A stretch of 38,291 bases of DNA from Betaproteobacteria bacterium. GTDB taxonomy: Bacteria > Pseudomonadota > Gammaproteobacteria > Burkholderiales > Rhodocyclaceae. Each line of letters begins with the position of its first letter. Positions within the stretch are counted from its first letter, which is position 1. The position numbers and the translations under genes were made by a program. Below, piece by piece: positions 1 to 8,107 of this stretch. Where the stretch lies: the NCBI GenBank assembly GCA_016208415.1, contig JACQYB010000041.1:1-38291 (forward strand). Direction: 5' to 3'. The notes beneath the pieces were generated by a model. That model did not search any database, was not told the DNA's origin, and saw nothing but the letters and a program-made list of their open reading frames with translations.

Positions 1-242
1 CCAGAGACCCCCACTCCAACCCCCCCCACGGCCCCTCCCCTTCCCCCTCAAGGCAGGGGATTGGGGGCCCGGGGGACGCGCCCCTCCCCGCAATATCCCC
101 AGACCTCGCCTCGCCAAATCCCCTCGCGGGATGTCCGGCAAAGCGCTGCAGCTCTACCGGTCAACCCCTCTTTCCCTGTGTTCCATCCAGCAAGATCGAT
201 CACGCGTGGTCACCTTGGGGTGCGTGCCTCGTGCCGGCGTGC
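1..242. other. Upstream region without a convincing gene
   Basis: The left edge holds C- and G-rich runs (a CCCC...GGGG inverted repeat around 35-85) and only short overlapping frames of about 60 residues that resemble no protein I know. It may include the 3' flank of a gene beyond the left edge. The gene-free stretch continues through the FNR-type box to the kinase start at 417, and 257-406 contains only the presumed leader of that gene. Confidence 0.5.
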
Positions 243-256
243 TTGATGGGAATCAA
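243..256. promoter_or_regulatory. FNR-type binding site upstream of narXL-like pair
   Basis: TTGAT-GGGA-ATCAA is a perfect match to the FNR/Anr palindrome TTGAT-N4-ATCAA. It lies about 160 bases upstream of the preferred start of the sensor kinase and is the only strong regulatory motif in this leader. I cannot place the -10 hexamer with confidence. It suggests that the two-component pair is induced under low oxygen (inference). Confidence 0.75.
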
Positions 257-416
257 GCGGGCACGGGAAATTGCATGCACTGCGCCAGAGAAATGAGGTA
301 TTTTCCATTTCGAGGAACGAAAAGCTGAAGTAATGCGCGGCGCCTCGCGGTCGCGCGGCGCGTCAAGCGTCGGTGGCTGGCGGCCGTGCGTGTGCTTTCG
401 GCGCACAGGAGAGACG

Positions 417-1634
417 GTGGTTCAAGTTGCACACGACACACTGCTGGCCGGAAGGGAGGCACACGAGCCTCAGCGGGGCCAGGAGATTCACGGGCTGCAC
501 GTTCTTGCGGAAGTCACCGCGAATCTGGCGGGGGAGAGCGATGTCGAGGAACTGCTGCAACGCTTTCTGAGCACCTTGATTCGACTCTCGGGGGCATCTG
601 CGGGAGCTGTGCGCGTGCTGAGTACCGACGAGCGCCACCTGCGACTTGTCGGTGCCCAGGGCCTTCCGGCGGAGATGCTGGTCAGGGAGCGGATCGTGCC
701 GCTGTCCTGCGGGGCTTGCGGCAATGCGGTGGTCGAGGATGCGGTCCAGCAGGTCGGGGACATGACGGATTGTGCCCAGCGTACCCACCTGGCCTATTTC
801 AGGCAGTGCGATTCCATGGTGGTGGTTCCACTGCGTCGCGGCGGGCGCGTGCTGGGCGTGTATAACCTGTACCAGACGGAGCCGCGGCCGTTACGCGACG
901 ACGTGTGCCTGCTGTTCCGTTCCATCAGCGAGCACTTGGCGATGGCGCTCGAGAATGCCCGGCTGACGCGAGAGAACCTGCGCATGGCTTTGATGAACGA
1001 GCGGCAGATGGTCGCCAACGAGGTGCACGACTCGCTGGCGCAGACCCTGGCCTACATGCGCATGCGTCTGGGGCTTTTGGAGGAGGCGCTGGAGGGGGGC
1101 TCGAAGCAGCGCGCGCTGCGCTATGCGGGCGACGTGCGCGAGGCGCTGGACGAATCGTATGCGAGCTTGCGTGGTTTGCTGGGTCAATTTCGCGACCGTA
1201 TGGATCCCCTGGGGCTGATGCACGCGATTCGAAAGATCGCGCAGAGCTTTGACTCCCGCACCGGCATAGCCATGAGTCTGAAGGAGAAAATACCCGACCT
1301 GAGGCTGAATCCCGATGAGGAGGTGCAGGTCTTCCACATCGTTCAGGAGGCATTGGCCAATGTGGCGCGGCACTCGGGCGCGAAGCACGTGTGGCTGGTC
1401 ATGGAACTGTGCGACACGGAATACGTGATCACGGTGGAGGATGATGGGCGGGGCGCCTTCGAACTCGGCGCGGTTCCCGATCTGCGTCACCATTTTGGTG
1501 TCAGCATCATGCGCGAGCGCGCCCAGTGTCTGGGAGGGCGCGTCGAGATCGGCAACCGGCCGGAAGGGGGCGCGCGCGTGCGGCTGCTGTTTCCGGTGCG
1601 CCCCCCGAAAGCCTTCAGTGGAGATGACTTGTGA
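417..1634 (+). CDS. NarX-like GAF sensor histidine kinase
   Basis: Predicted cytoplasmic two-component sensor kinase of the NarX/LuxR-linked (HisKA_3) family. From the preferred start it is 405 residues. An N-terminal GAF-like sensory domain with several cysteines (CGACG, about residues 100-105 from this start) is followed by a HisKA_3 dimerisation helix with the phospho-acceptor histidine in NEVHDSLAQTLAYMR, then an HATPase_c domain with EALANVARHS and the VEDDGRG nucleotide-binding motif. No membrane segment is seen, so it is not a canonical periplasmic nitrate sensor. The GTG at 417 is preferred over the ATG at 333 because AGGAGA lies at 407-412, at ideal spacing, and the extra 28 residues are low-complexity. 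Its stop overlaps the regulator start, so the two form an operon. The ligand is unknown; redox or oxygen sensing through the cysteines is a guess. Confidence 0.88.
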   Translation: MVQVAHDTLLAGREAHEPQRGQEIHGLHVLAEVTANLAGESDVEELLQRFLSTLIRLSGASAGAVRVLSTDERHLRLVGAQGLPAEMLVRERIVPLSCGACGNAVVEDAVQQVGDMTDCAQRTHLAYFRQCDSMVVVPLRRGGRVLGVYNLYQTEPRPLRDDVCLLFRSISEHLAMALENARLTRENLRMALMNERQMVANEVHDSLAQTLAYMRMRLGLLEEALEGGSKQRALRYAGDVREALDESYASLRGLLGQFRDRMDPLGLMHAIRKIAQSFDSRTGIAMSLKEKIPDLRLNPDEEVQVFHIVQEALANVARHSGAKHVWLVMELCDTEYVITVEDDGRGAFELGAVPDLRHHFGVSIMRERAQCLGGRVEIGNRPEGGARVRLLFPVRPPKAFSGDDL

Positions 1635-2305
1635 GCGACACGACCATCCGTGTCATGCTTGTCGATGATCACACGCTCTTTCGCAAGGGGCTGGTGGAAC
1701 TGCTCGACGGACGAGGCGGGATTCAGGTTGTAGCGGCCACCGGCAGCGCCGCCGATGCGCGCGCCCTGGTGAGCATTCACCAACCCGACGTGCTCATCAT
1801 CGACCTCAACATGGGCCCGGACGGCGGGCTCGCGCTGCTGCGAAGCTTGCGGGCGGAAGGATGGAAGGGGCCGACGGTCGTGCTCACCGTCAGCGACGCC
1901 GATGACGATCTCGCCAACGCGGTGCGCGCAGGGGTGCGGGGCTATCTGCTGAAGGACATGGAGCCGGATGATGTGGTGGATGCAATCCAGCGCGCCCTGA
2001 AGGGGGAGACGGTGGTGGCACCGGCGATGACGCTGAAACTGGTATCGCTATTGCAGGCCGGGCCGCGGGATTCGGCACCGGTGAAGCTGGCGTCCCAACT
2101 CACCGCACGGGAACTCGAGATCCTCGACCATGTGGTGAGGGGTCTGTCCAACAAGGCCATAGCGCGGGAACTGGCGATCTCCCACGATACGGTCAAGCTT
2201 CATGTACGCCATATCCTGTCCAAATTGAACCTCACCTCGCGCGTGGAAGCCGCCGTCTTCGCGGTGGAACACGGCATCGCGGCGTCTCGCGTGCGGGTGG
2301 AGTAG
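1631..2305 (+). CDS. NarL/FixJ-family response regulator
   Basis: DNA-binding response regulator of 224 residues, the expected partner of the upstream kinase, with a GTG start overlapping its stop codon (GTGA). The N-terminal receiver shows the acidic pair in MLVDDHTLFRKG, the phospho-acceptor aspartate in VLIIDLNMGPDG and the lysine in GYLLKDMEPDD. The C-terminal LuxR-type helix-turn-helix is typical of NarL (LTARELEILDHVVRGLSNK, then DTVKLHVRHILSKL). Its targets are not shown by the sequence; the dsr promoter region with TACCC-type repeats at 16299-16338 is one candidate. It converges on cysG with a gap of only 2 bases and no visible terminator. Confidence 0.93.
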   Translation: MSDTTIRVMLVDDHTLFRKGLVELLDGRGGIQVVAATGSAADARALVSIHQPDVLIIDLNMGPDGGLALLRSLRAEGWKGPTVVLTVSDADDDLANAVRAGVRGYLLKDMEPDDVVDAIQRALKGETVVAPAMTLKLVSLLQAGPRDSAPVKLASQLTARELEILDHVVRGLSNKAIARELAISHDTVKLHVRHILSKLNLTSRVEAAVFAVEHGIAASRVRVE

Positions 2306-2307
2306 CG

Positions 2308-3702
2308 CTAGTCCGAAGTCCCGTCGAACCACCGCAGCTTTTCATGCAGGCGCACCACCTCGCCGACGATGACGAGCGTCGGCGCCTTGAGTTGGGCTTC
2401 GATGGCCTGCGTCGGCAAGCTCTCCAGTGTGCCCACGACCACCCGCTGACGCGGTGTCGTGCCCTGCTGGACGATCGCGGCGGGTACGGTGGGCGCCAGT
2501 CCGTGGGCCATCAGTTCGCGGCACGCGACCGGCAGGCCCAGCAATCCCATGTAGATCACGATGGTCTGGCTGGGCCGCGCCAGGGCCTCCCAGTCCAGAT
2601 CCATGGTGCCGTCCTTGAGATGGCCGGTGACGAAGACGCAGGCGTGGGCATAGTCCCGGTGGGTGAGCGGAATCCCGGCGTAGGACGCCACGCCCGAGGC
2701 CGCGGTGATGCCCGGAACCACCTCGAAGGGGATGCCGTTGGCCGAAAGCGTCTCGATCTCCTCGCCGCCGCGGCCGAAGATGAAGGGATCGCCTCCCTTG
2801 AGTCGGAGCACGCGCTTGCCCTGGCGCGCGAGCCGTACCAGCAGTTCGTTGATCTCCTCCTGGCGCAGCGTGTGGTTGGCGCGCTGCTTGCCCACAAAGA
2901 TGCGCTGGGCGTCGCGGCGCGTCAGATCGACGATCTCGGGGGTGACGAGATTGTCGTGGAGCACGACGTCGGCCTGCTGCATCAGGCGCAGCGCCCGGAA
3001 TGTGAGCAGGTCGGGGTTGCCGGGGCCGGCACCGACGAGGTAGACCTCGCCCTTCGGCGAGGTGTCCGCCGCGCCTGCCAGGGCCTGGCCGAAATGCTCC
3101 TGGGCGGCCCGTTCGCGGCCGGACAACACCATGTTGGCGAAGGCGCCGTCGAGCATGCGGTCCCAGAAAAGGCGTCGCTGCTGCGGAACGGTGAAATGCG
3201 CCTTGACCCTGTCCCGCAACGTCTCCGCGAGTCGCGCCAGGCGGCCGTACGCGGCGGGAAGGAAGGTCTCGAGTCGGGCGCGCACGAGCCTCGCGAGCAC
3301 CGGCGAGGCGCCCCCGGTGGATACCGCGACGATGAGCGGCGAGCGATCGACGATGGACGGGAAGATGAAGGAACACAACTGGGGCGCATCGACGACGTTC
3401 ACCGGAATGGAACGCCCCCGGGCCGCCTGCGACACGGCGCGATTGACCGCCTCGTCGTCGGTGGCGGCCACCACGAGCACCACGCCGTCCGCGATGTGCC
3501 GTTCGGCGAAATGGTCCGCGATGTATTCGATCAGCCCGCGATCATGTTCCCGCGCCAAGGTCTCGCAGAGCGTGGGGGCAATCACGACCACGCGGGCGCC
3601 GCACTGGCGCAGGACCGCCACCTTGCGCGCGGCGACGTTGCCGCCGCCCACCACGAGGCAGCGCTGGTTACGGATGTCGAGGAAGGCGGGGAGGAAATCC
3701 AT
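2308..3702 (-). CDS. cysG: Siroheme synthase CysG (trifunctional)
   Basis: Makes siroheme from uroporphyrinogen III: methylation to precorrin-2, NAD-dependent oxidation to sirohydrochlorin, then iron insertion. The 464-residue length is that of the full fusion. Residues 1 to about 210 are the dehydrogenase/ferrochelatase half, with the NAD loop VVGGGNVAARK and the STGGASP segment around Ser128. Residues from about 218 are the SUMT methyltransferase half (VGAGPGNPDLLT, GGDPFIFGRGGEE, VVPGITAASG). It lies downstream of the dsr genes on the same strand, 204 bases after dsrR, so it may be read through or have its own promoter. The siroheme serves DsrAB, and DsrN in this locus is thought to amidate it. 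Confidence 0.96.
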   Translation of the reverse strand: MDFLPAFLDIRNQRCLVVGGGNVAARKVAVLRQCGARVVVIAPTLCETLAREHDRGLIEYIADHFAERHIADGVVLVVAATDDEAVNRAVSQAARGRSIPVNVVDAPQLCSFIFPSIVDRSPLIVAVSTGGASPVLARLVRARLETFLPAAYGRLARLAETLRDRVKAHFTVPQQRRLFWDRMLDGAFANMVLSGRERAAQEHFGQALAGAADTSPKGEVYLVGAGPGNPDLLTFRALRLMQQADVVLHDNLVTPEIVDLTRRDAQRIFVGKQRANHTLRQEEINELLVRLARQGKRVLRLKGGDPFIFGRGGEEIETLSANGIPFEVVPGITAASGVASYAGIPLTHRDYAHACVFVTGHLKDGTMDLDWEALARPSQTIVIYMGLLGLPVACRELMAHGLAPTVPAAIVQQGTTPRQRVVVGTLESLPTQAIEAQLKAPTLVIVGEVVRLHEKLRWFDGTSD

Positions 3703-3874
3703 ACATTCAGGGGCTGTGCGAGCCGTCGTGATTCTGGTTGACCGGGGAACTCGACGACGCCTGCGACTGCGGTGAGCAGGCTTCGCCGGCGCTCATGATA
3801 GCCGCGCGAGCGGGGATCGTATCACCCGCAACCGCGGCGATCCGCCGGATATTTCGGCGAGCGATGCCCAGGGA

Positions 3875-3900
3875 GGCAGGGAGTGGGCCGCCTCCCTGCC
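3875..3900. terminator. Hairpin directly downstream of dsrR
   Basis: GGCAGGGAG and CTCCCTGCC form a perfect 9-base stem with an 8-base loop, 6 bases beyond the dsrR stop. There is no T run on either strand, so it is not a classic intrinsic terminator. It may protect the 3' end of the dsr transcript or act with Rho. An alternative pairing, GGGAGGC with GCCTCCC, is also possible. Confidence 0.45.
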
Positions 3901-3906
3901 TTGCCG

Positions 3907-4272
3907 TCAGGCGCCGCCCGGACAACCGCCGCAGCCGCCCGATGCGCAGCCGCTGGGGGCGCAGCCGCCGGACGCAGGGGGTGGCCCATTGTGGTCGCCG
4001 ATGAAGATGAAGCGCCAGTCATCGGGCCCAAGTTCGACGAAATCGAGGACGGTGCCCCGGAGCAGTTCGAGGCTCGGTTGGCCGATCAATACGCTGATGC
4101 CGGCCGTCTCATGGCGCAGATCCAGGTCGCGCTCCTCATCGAAACCCATGCCGTAGACGAGATCGCCCGCATCGTCGAGCTTGGCCGCAACACGAAGCAA
4201 CAGTTCATCATTTCCAGGCTGGCGGGCGGCGTGCCGGATCTGCTCGGCGGCGGCTTCTGTAATCGAGAACAT
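3907..4272 (-). CDS. dsrR: DsrR, A-type (IscA-like) protein with a Cys/Gly-rich tail
   Basis: Small protein of 121 residues with the HesB/IscA-like fold (MFSITEAAAEQIRHAA at the start, then LLLRVAAKL and GMGFDEERDLDL). It follows dsrN as in other oxidative dsr operons. DsrR of Allochromatium is known to be needed for normal Dsr protein levels and to lack the Fe-S-binding cysteines of IscA. Here the usual first cysteine is also absent, but the C-terminus carries a Gly/Ser/Pro-rich extension with cysteines at 104, 109, 114 and 117. That tail could bind metal (inference) or be an unrelated acquisition. The ATG at 4272 fits the family; frames extending upstream run into dsrN and are not natural. 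Confidence 0.85.
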   Translation of the reverse strand: MFSITEAAAEQIRHAARQPGNDELLLRVAAKLDDAGDLVYGMGFDEERDLDLRHETAGISVLIGQPSLELLRGTVLDFVELGPDDWRFIFIGDHNGPPPASGGCAPSGCASGGCGGCPGGA

Positions 4273-4312
4273 GGAATTTTCCTCAGGGGTTGGGAACGTC
4301 TGGTGGGGGTGG

Positions 4313-5725
4313 TCAGGTCGTGGCGGCACTGCGCCCGGGAGGCGCAGACGCCGGTTCGCTGGCACTGCGAACTCGGCGCACGTAGCCAACGAATCGTGTC
4401 GCCCAGTCGCACTGCCCGGTGCTGCGAAGATGGGTATAGCTTGCCACGAGGTTGCGATGGACGATGGCGTCGTGGCGACCGTCCACGCCGTGGCCGCGCC
4501 GCATCTCGGCGGCAAATTCAGTGCCCGCGGGCAGGCCCTCGATGCTGGAATAGTGGAACTCGTGCGCGGCAAGCTCGATGCCGGGGGCGAGCCAGGGATG
4601 ACCTTGACCAGGCACGAGGCGCACGTAACCGCGGCCGACCGGTTTGTCGTGCATCACCACGTTGGCGCCAATGACGCCCGCCATGGTCCGGCTCGCACCC
4701 CGCCATGTGATGCTGCGAGCCAGATACATCAGGCCGCCGCATTCCGCGTATGCCGGCATTCCGGCCTCGATGGCACCGCGTACGCCGTCGCGCATGGAGA
4801 CGTTGGCTTCGAGTTCCTGCATGAAGCACTCGGGAAAGCCTCCGCCTATGAACAGGCCGTCGACGTTCGGAAGCTGGGGGTCGCGGATCGGGCTGAAGGG
4901 AACGAGTTCGGCGCCGGCGGCCTCCAGGGCCTCGAGGTCATCGGCGTAATAGAAGCCGAATGCCTGGTCGCGGGCGATGGCGATGCGCAACTTCCCCGGA
5001 CGCGACGGCAGCCGCCGGGGGAGCACCGCGGCGGGCAGGGTGTCGTCGGTGGCGGTGATCGTGAGCAGCCGGCCCAGGTCAAGCTGCCTGGCAATGACAC
5101 CCGCGATGGTGGAAATGCGCCTGCGGGCCGCCGCCACTTCGTTGGCGGGGATCAAGCCGAGGTGGCGCTCGGCGATGGCCATGTCGGGATGCTCGTGCAC
5201 CGCGCCGAGCACAGGCACGTCGGTGTAGTGTTCGATGACGGCCCGCAGTTTGGATTCGTGGCGGCTCCCCCCCAGCCGGTTGAGCACGACCCCGGCGATG
5301 CGCAAGGACGGGTCGAAGGCCTGATAGCCGAGGATGAGCGGCGCAATCCCCCGGGTCATGCCGCGGGCGTCCAACACCAGCACGACGGGCAGGCCGAGCA
5401 GGTGGGCCAGCGCGGCATTGCTGTTGCTGCCGGTGAGATCGAGCCCGTCGTAGAGTCCCTTGTTGCCTTCAACCAGGCAGACGTTTGCGCCAGCGCCGTG
5501 GCGGGCGAACTCCGCCAGCAGTTCGTCGTGGCCGGTCAGATAGAAGTCGAGATTGCGGCATGGCCGTCCGCTGGCGGTACCCAACCAGATGGGGTCGATG
5601 TAGTCCGGCCCCTTCTTGAAGGTCTGCACGACCAGGCCGCGCCCCGCCAGCGCAGCGGCAAGCCCCAGGCTGATGGTGGTCTTGCCCGAGGACTTGTGGG
5701 CGGCGGAGACGAGAAAGCGGTGCAT
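4313..5725 (-). CDS. dsrN: DsrN, cobyrinate a,c-diamide synthase-like siroheme amidase
   Basis: Glutamine- and ATP-dependent amidase of the CbiA/CobB family, 470 residues. In dsr loci its role is thought to be amidation of siroheme to the siroamide used by DsrAB. The N-terminal ATP-binding domain has the P-loop AHKSSGKTTISLG (about 9-21) and FKKGPDYIDP. The C-terminal class I glutamine amidotransferase domain has GLFIGGGFPE, the nucleophile cysteine in YAECGGLMYL and the histidine in AAHEFHYSSIEG. It follows dsrP by 19 bases and precedes dsrR by 40. Cobalamin synthesis is the alternative role, but no other cobalamin gene is present and the dsr context argues against it. Confidence 0.94.
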   Translation of the reverse strand: MHRFLVSAAHKSSGKTTISLGLAAALAGRGLVVQTFKKGPDYIDPIWLGTASGRPCRNLDFYLTGHDELLAEFARHGAGANVCLVEGNKGLYDGLDLTGSNSNAALAHLLGLPVVLVLDARGMTRGIAPLILGYQAFDPSLRIAGVVLNRLGGSRHESKLRAVIEHYTDVPVLGAVHEHPDMAIAERHLGLIPANEVAAARRRISTIAGVIARQLDLGRLLTITATDDTLPAAVLPRRLPSRPGKLRIAIARDQAFGFYYADDLEALEAAGAELVPFSPIRDPQLPNVDGLFIGGGFPECFMQELEANVSMRDGVRGAIEAGMPAYAECGGLMYLARSITWRGASRTMAGVIGANVVMHDKPVGRGYVRLVPGQGHPWLAPGIELAAHEFHYSSIEGLPAGTEFAAEMRRGHGVDGRHDAIVHRNLVASYTHLRSTGQCDWATRFVGYVRRVRSASEPASAPPGRSAATT

Positions 5726-5744
5726 GGATGCGCCGCGTTGAGGG

Positions 5745-6950
5745 CTAATCGCTGATACTGGCGGCGGCTTCCAGTTGGCTCAGGTCGTCCTGGGGAAGGA
5801 AGTGCAGAACCCGCACCCCTACGGCGGTGATGAGGAACGCGATGGCGATGCCGCCAAAGCCCAGGAGGATCTCCGGCAGACTGGGTGCGTAGTGCTCGAC
5901 CTGGCCGTCGTAGAAACTGCTGCTGACCTCCATGCCCGGGAAGATTTCGAGCGGAAAGGCCTGGCCGCCGATGATGAAGACGTAGAGCTGGCAGAACGCA
6001 CCCAGCACCACCAACAGGGACGCGAGCATGACGGAGCCGCGGCGTGCGGAAAGGCCGGGGTGGTAGATCAGGATCAGCGGCGCGACCGTACCCAGAAGCA
6101 GGTATCCGCCCCACAACAGCAGCGGGAAGATGCCCCCGTCCAGCAGGATGAAGCGCTCGAACGCGATCTGCTTGGCGAAGTACAGGTTGGTCATGTGGTA
6201 GGCGATGACGAAGTACAGCACCGCCGCCACAAACACGCCGAGGAGGTTCTTCATGCGGGTGCGTACCGACGGGTGGAGTTCGATGCTGTTCCACCAGAAC
6301 ATGGTCTTCTGCACGATCATGAACACCGCCAGTCCCCAGGCAAAGGACATGATGATGAACATGGGCGCCAGCACCGCCGAATTGTAGGCCTGGCGTGCCA
6401 CCAGAAAGCCGAAGATCGAGCCGGTACCGGTGGTGAGGATGAGGCGCCAGATGAAGGCCGCGAAACCGGCGGGCTTGGAATACCCGTTCATGCGCCGTTC
6501 CATCAGCGTCCACATGTAGACGGCGACGATGGCGAACATCCCCGAATAGAGGAACACGTTCCAGGCGAACACCGAGGTGAAGTTGTAGTGTGTCGCGGCA
6601 ATGATGAGCCGGTCGGCGCGCCCGAGATCCAGCATCAGCACGAACAGGCCGCCGGTAAGCATCGCCAGGCACAGCAACCCGGACAGCGGCGCACGCTTCT
6701 TGTAGACCTTCTTGCCGAACACGGAGCCGATGGAGGCCACGTTCAGCACGCCCGAGGCGGCAACGATCAGGAAGATGGCGAAGACATGGGGCATGCCCCA
6801 CACGACCTGGTTGGTCATGCCGGTGACGACGTGCCCGGCGTGCTCCATGTACAGGGCGGCAAGCAGGCCAACCGCCGTCACCAGGCCGCCCATGGCGGCC
6901 ACCAGGTAGAACCGCTGTTCCTCGGCACGGGAGAAAGGCGCAAGCTGCAT
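5745..6950 (-). CDS. dsrP: DsrP, NrfD-type quinone-interacting membrane subunit
   Basis: Integral membrane subunit of the DsrMKJOP electron-transfer complex, 401 residues with about ten hydrophobic helices and the NrfD/PsrC-type layout. It exchanges electrons between the quinone pool and the periplasmic subunits DsrJ and DsrO. Visible traits include a polar membrane segment with acidic and histidine residues (LYMEHAGHVVTGM) and GFLVARQAYNSAVLAPMF. No haem motif is present, as expected. It starts 4 bases after the dsrO stop and is translationally close to dsrN. Confidence 0.95.
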   Translation of the reverse strand: MQLAPFSRAEEQRFYLVAAMGGLVTAVGLLAALYMEHAGHVVTGMTNQVVWGMPHVFAIFLIVAASGVLNVASIGSVFGKKVYKKRAPLSGLLCLAMLTGGLFVLMLDLGRADRLIIAATHYNFTSVFAWNVFLYSGMFAIVAVYMWTLMERRMNGYSKPAGFAAFIWRLILTTGTGSIFGFLVARQAYNSAVLAPMFIIMSFAWGLAVFMIVQKTMFWWNSIELHPSVRTRMKNLLGVFVAAVLYFVIAYHMTNLYFAKQIAFERFILLDGGIFPLLLWGGYLLLGTVAPLILIYHPGLSARRGSVMLASLLVVLGAFCQLYVFIIGGQAFPLEIFPGMEVSSSFYDGQVEHYAPSLPEILLGFGGIAIAFLITAVGVRVLHFLPQDDLSQLEAAASISD

Positions 6951-6954
6951 GGTG

Positions 6955-7710
6955 CTAGATTCCTTGATAGCGGACGCCGGTGTTGAGCTTCAGGTCGGCG
7001 CGTATCTGACTGGTGGCGGCAGCGGCGGCACGGCGGGAGATCTCGCTGTTGGGGTCGTTGAGGTCGCCGAACAGCAGGGCGTTGTGGCCGGCCGTGGTGC
7101 AACTTTCGACGCAGGCGGGTTGCTGGCCCTTGTCGACGCGATGCACGCAGAGTGTGCAGGATTCGACGCAGCCGAGACCGCGCGGCACTTCGGGATTCTG
7201 CCCGGAGAGCGGCTGGTGCACAAACGAACGCGCCTTGTAGGGACAGGCCATCATGCAATAGCGGCAACCGATGCAGACATGGCGGTCCACCAGCACGATG
7301 CCGTCGGCGCGCTTCATCGAGGCGCCGGTCGGGCAGACGTCCACGCAGGGCGGGTTGGCGCAGTGCTGGCACATCATCGGCAGCGAATGCTGCCGGCCGG
7401 TCTTTGCTTCCTTGATGTCGATCTTGCGAATCCACTGCGCGCCCTGGCGCTTGTCCGCGACCGTTTCGTTGATGCCGTTCTCGGCCGCGCAGGCCTTGAC
7501 GCAGTCGTCGCAGCCTGTGGCACAGCGGGTGGTGTCGACCAGCATGCCCCAGCGCACCGCGCTCGAGGCGGGCTGTCCGGCAGGGCGGACGGGGTTGGCG
7601 TGCGAAACTTCGATCAGCCGGATGCCGGGGGCGACGGCAACGCCCAAGGCCACCGTGCCGAGGCCGGCAGCCGATGCGACCAGGAAGCTGCGGCGCTTGT
7701 TATGGCTCAT
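6955..7710 (-). CDS. dsrO: DsrO, Tat-exported periplasmic iron-sulfur protein
   Basis: Periplasmic ferredoxin-like subunit of DsrMKJOP, 251 residues. The ATG at 7710 is chosen because it gives a twin-arginine signal (NKRRSFLVASAAG) and overlaps the dsrJ stop by 3 bases (ATGA). Cysteine clusters for four [4Fe-4S] centres are present: CATGCDDCVKAC, CQHCANPPCVDVCP, CIGCRYCMMACP and CTLCVHRVDKG with the final CVESC. It is homologous to the PsrB/NrfC family and passes electrons between DsrJ and DsrP. Frames extending upstream cover dsrJ out of frame and are not real. Confidence 0.95.
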   Translation of the reverse strand: MSHNKRRSFLVASAAGLGTVALGVAVAPGIRLIEVSHANPVRPAGQPASSAVRWGMLVDTTRCATGCDDCVKACAAENGINETVADKRQGAQWIRKIDIKEAKTGRQHSLPMMCQHCANPPCVDVCPTGASMKRADGIVLVDRHVCIGCRYCMMACPYKARSFVHQPLSGQNPEVPRGLGCVESCTLCVHRVDKGQQPACVESCTTAGHNALLFGDLNDPNSEISRRAAAAATSQIRADLKLNTGVRYQGI

Positions 7711-8099
7711 GGCTTGGCTCCCGTCGCCTTGTAGCCCGCCTTGGGCTGGTGGCAGTCCCAGCAGTCGAGCTTGACTGCGGCATAAGAGTGGCAGCTCTCG
7801 CAGAAGCTCTCCTTGCCGCCCGTCACCGAGCCCGTCTGCTTGCTGGCATGGCACTCGATGCAGCCGTTGAGGCTGGCGGCCTTGCCAGCCGCGGCGCCGC
7901 GCACGCCCTCGCGCAGCGTCAGATCGCGCTGGTGCTTGAGCATCTCCATGTGATTGCGTCGCATCTCGTCCGCCGGCGCGATGCACTTGCCCGGGTTCTC
8001 GATCTTGACCACGGGTTTCGGGACGCCGCCGGCCTGCGCCGCCAGCGAGGCGGCGGCGAGGGCGGCCGCGGCGATGAGATGGAGGAGAGTGCGCAGCAT
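7707..8099 (-). CDS. dsrJ: DsrJ, periplasmic triheme cytochrome c
   Basis: Periplasmic subunit of DsrMKJOP, 130 residues. The N-terminus has a Sec-type signal peptide or uncleaved anchor (hydrophobic residues 4-20 ending near AQA). Three haem c motifs are seen: CIECH, CESCH and CWDCH. Upstream, NPGKCIAPADEMRRNHM contains the cysteine that in Allochromatium DsrJ can be an axial ligand to one haem, a hallmark of the family. The ATG at 8099 is chosen since it creates the signal sequence and lies 8 bases after the dsrL stop. The protein is thought to take part in sulfur chemistry in the periplasm, but the substrate is not settled. Confidence 0.94.
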   Translation of the reverse strand: MLRTLLHLIAAAALAAASLAAQAGGVPKPVVKIENPGKCIAPADEMRRNHMEMLKHQRDLTLREGVRGAAAGKAASLNGCIECHASKQTGSVTGGKESFCESCHSYAAVKLDCWDCHQPKAGYKATGAKP

Positions 8100-8107
8100 C
8101 GCCAGTC

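Noticed and set aside
61-462. Short overlapping frames at the left edge
   Set aside because: Irregular composition, several overlapping frames on both strands and no ribosome-binding site.
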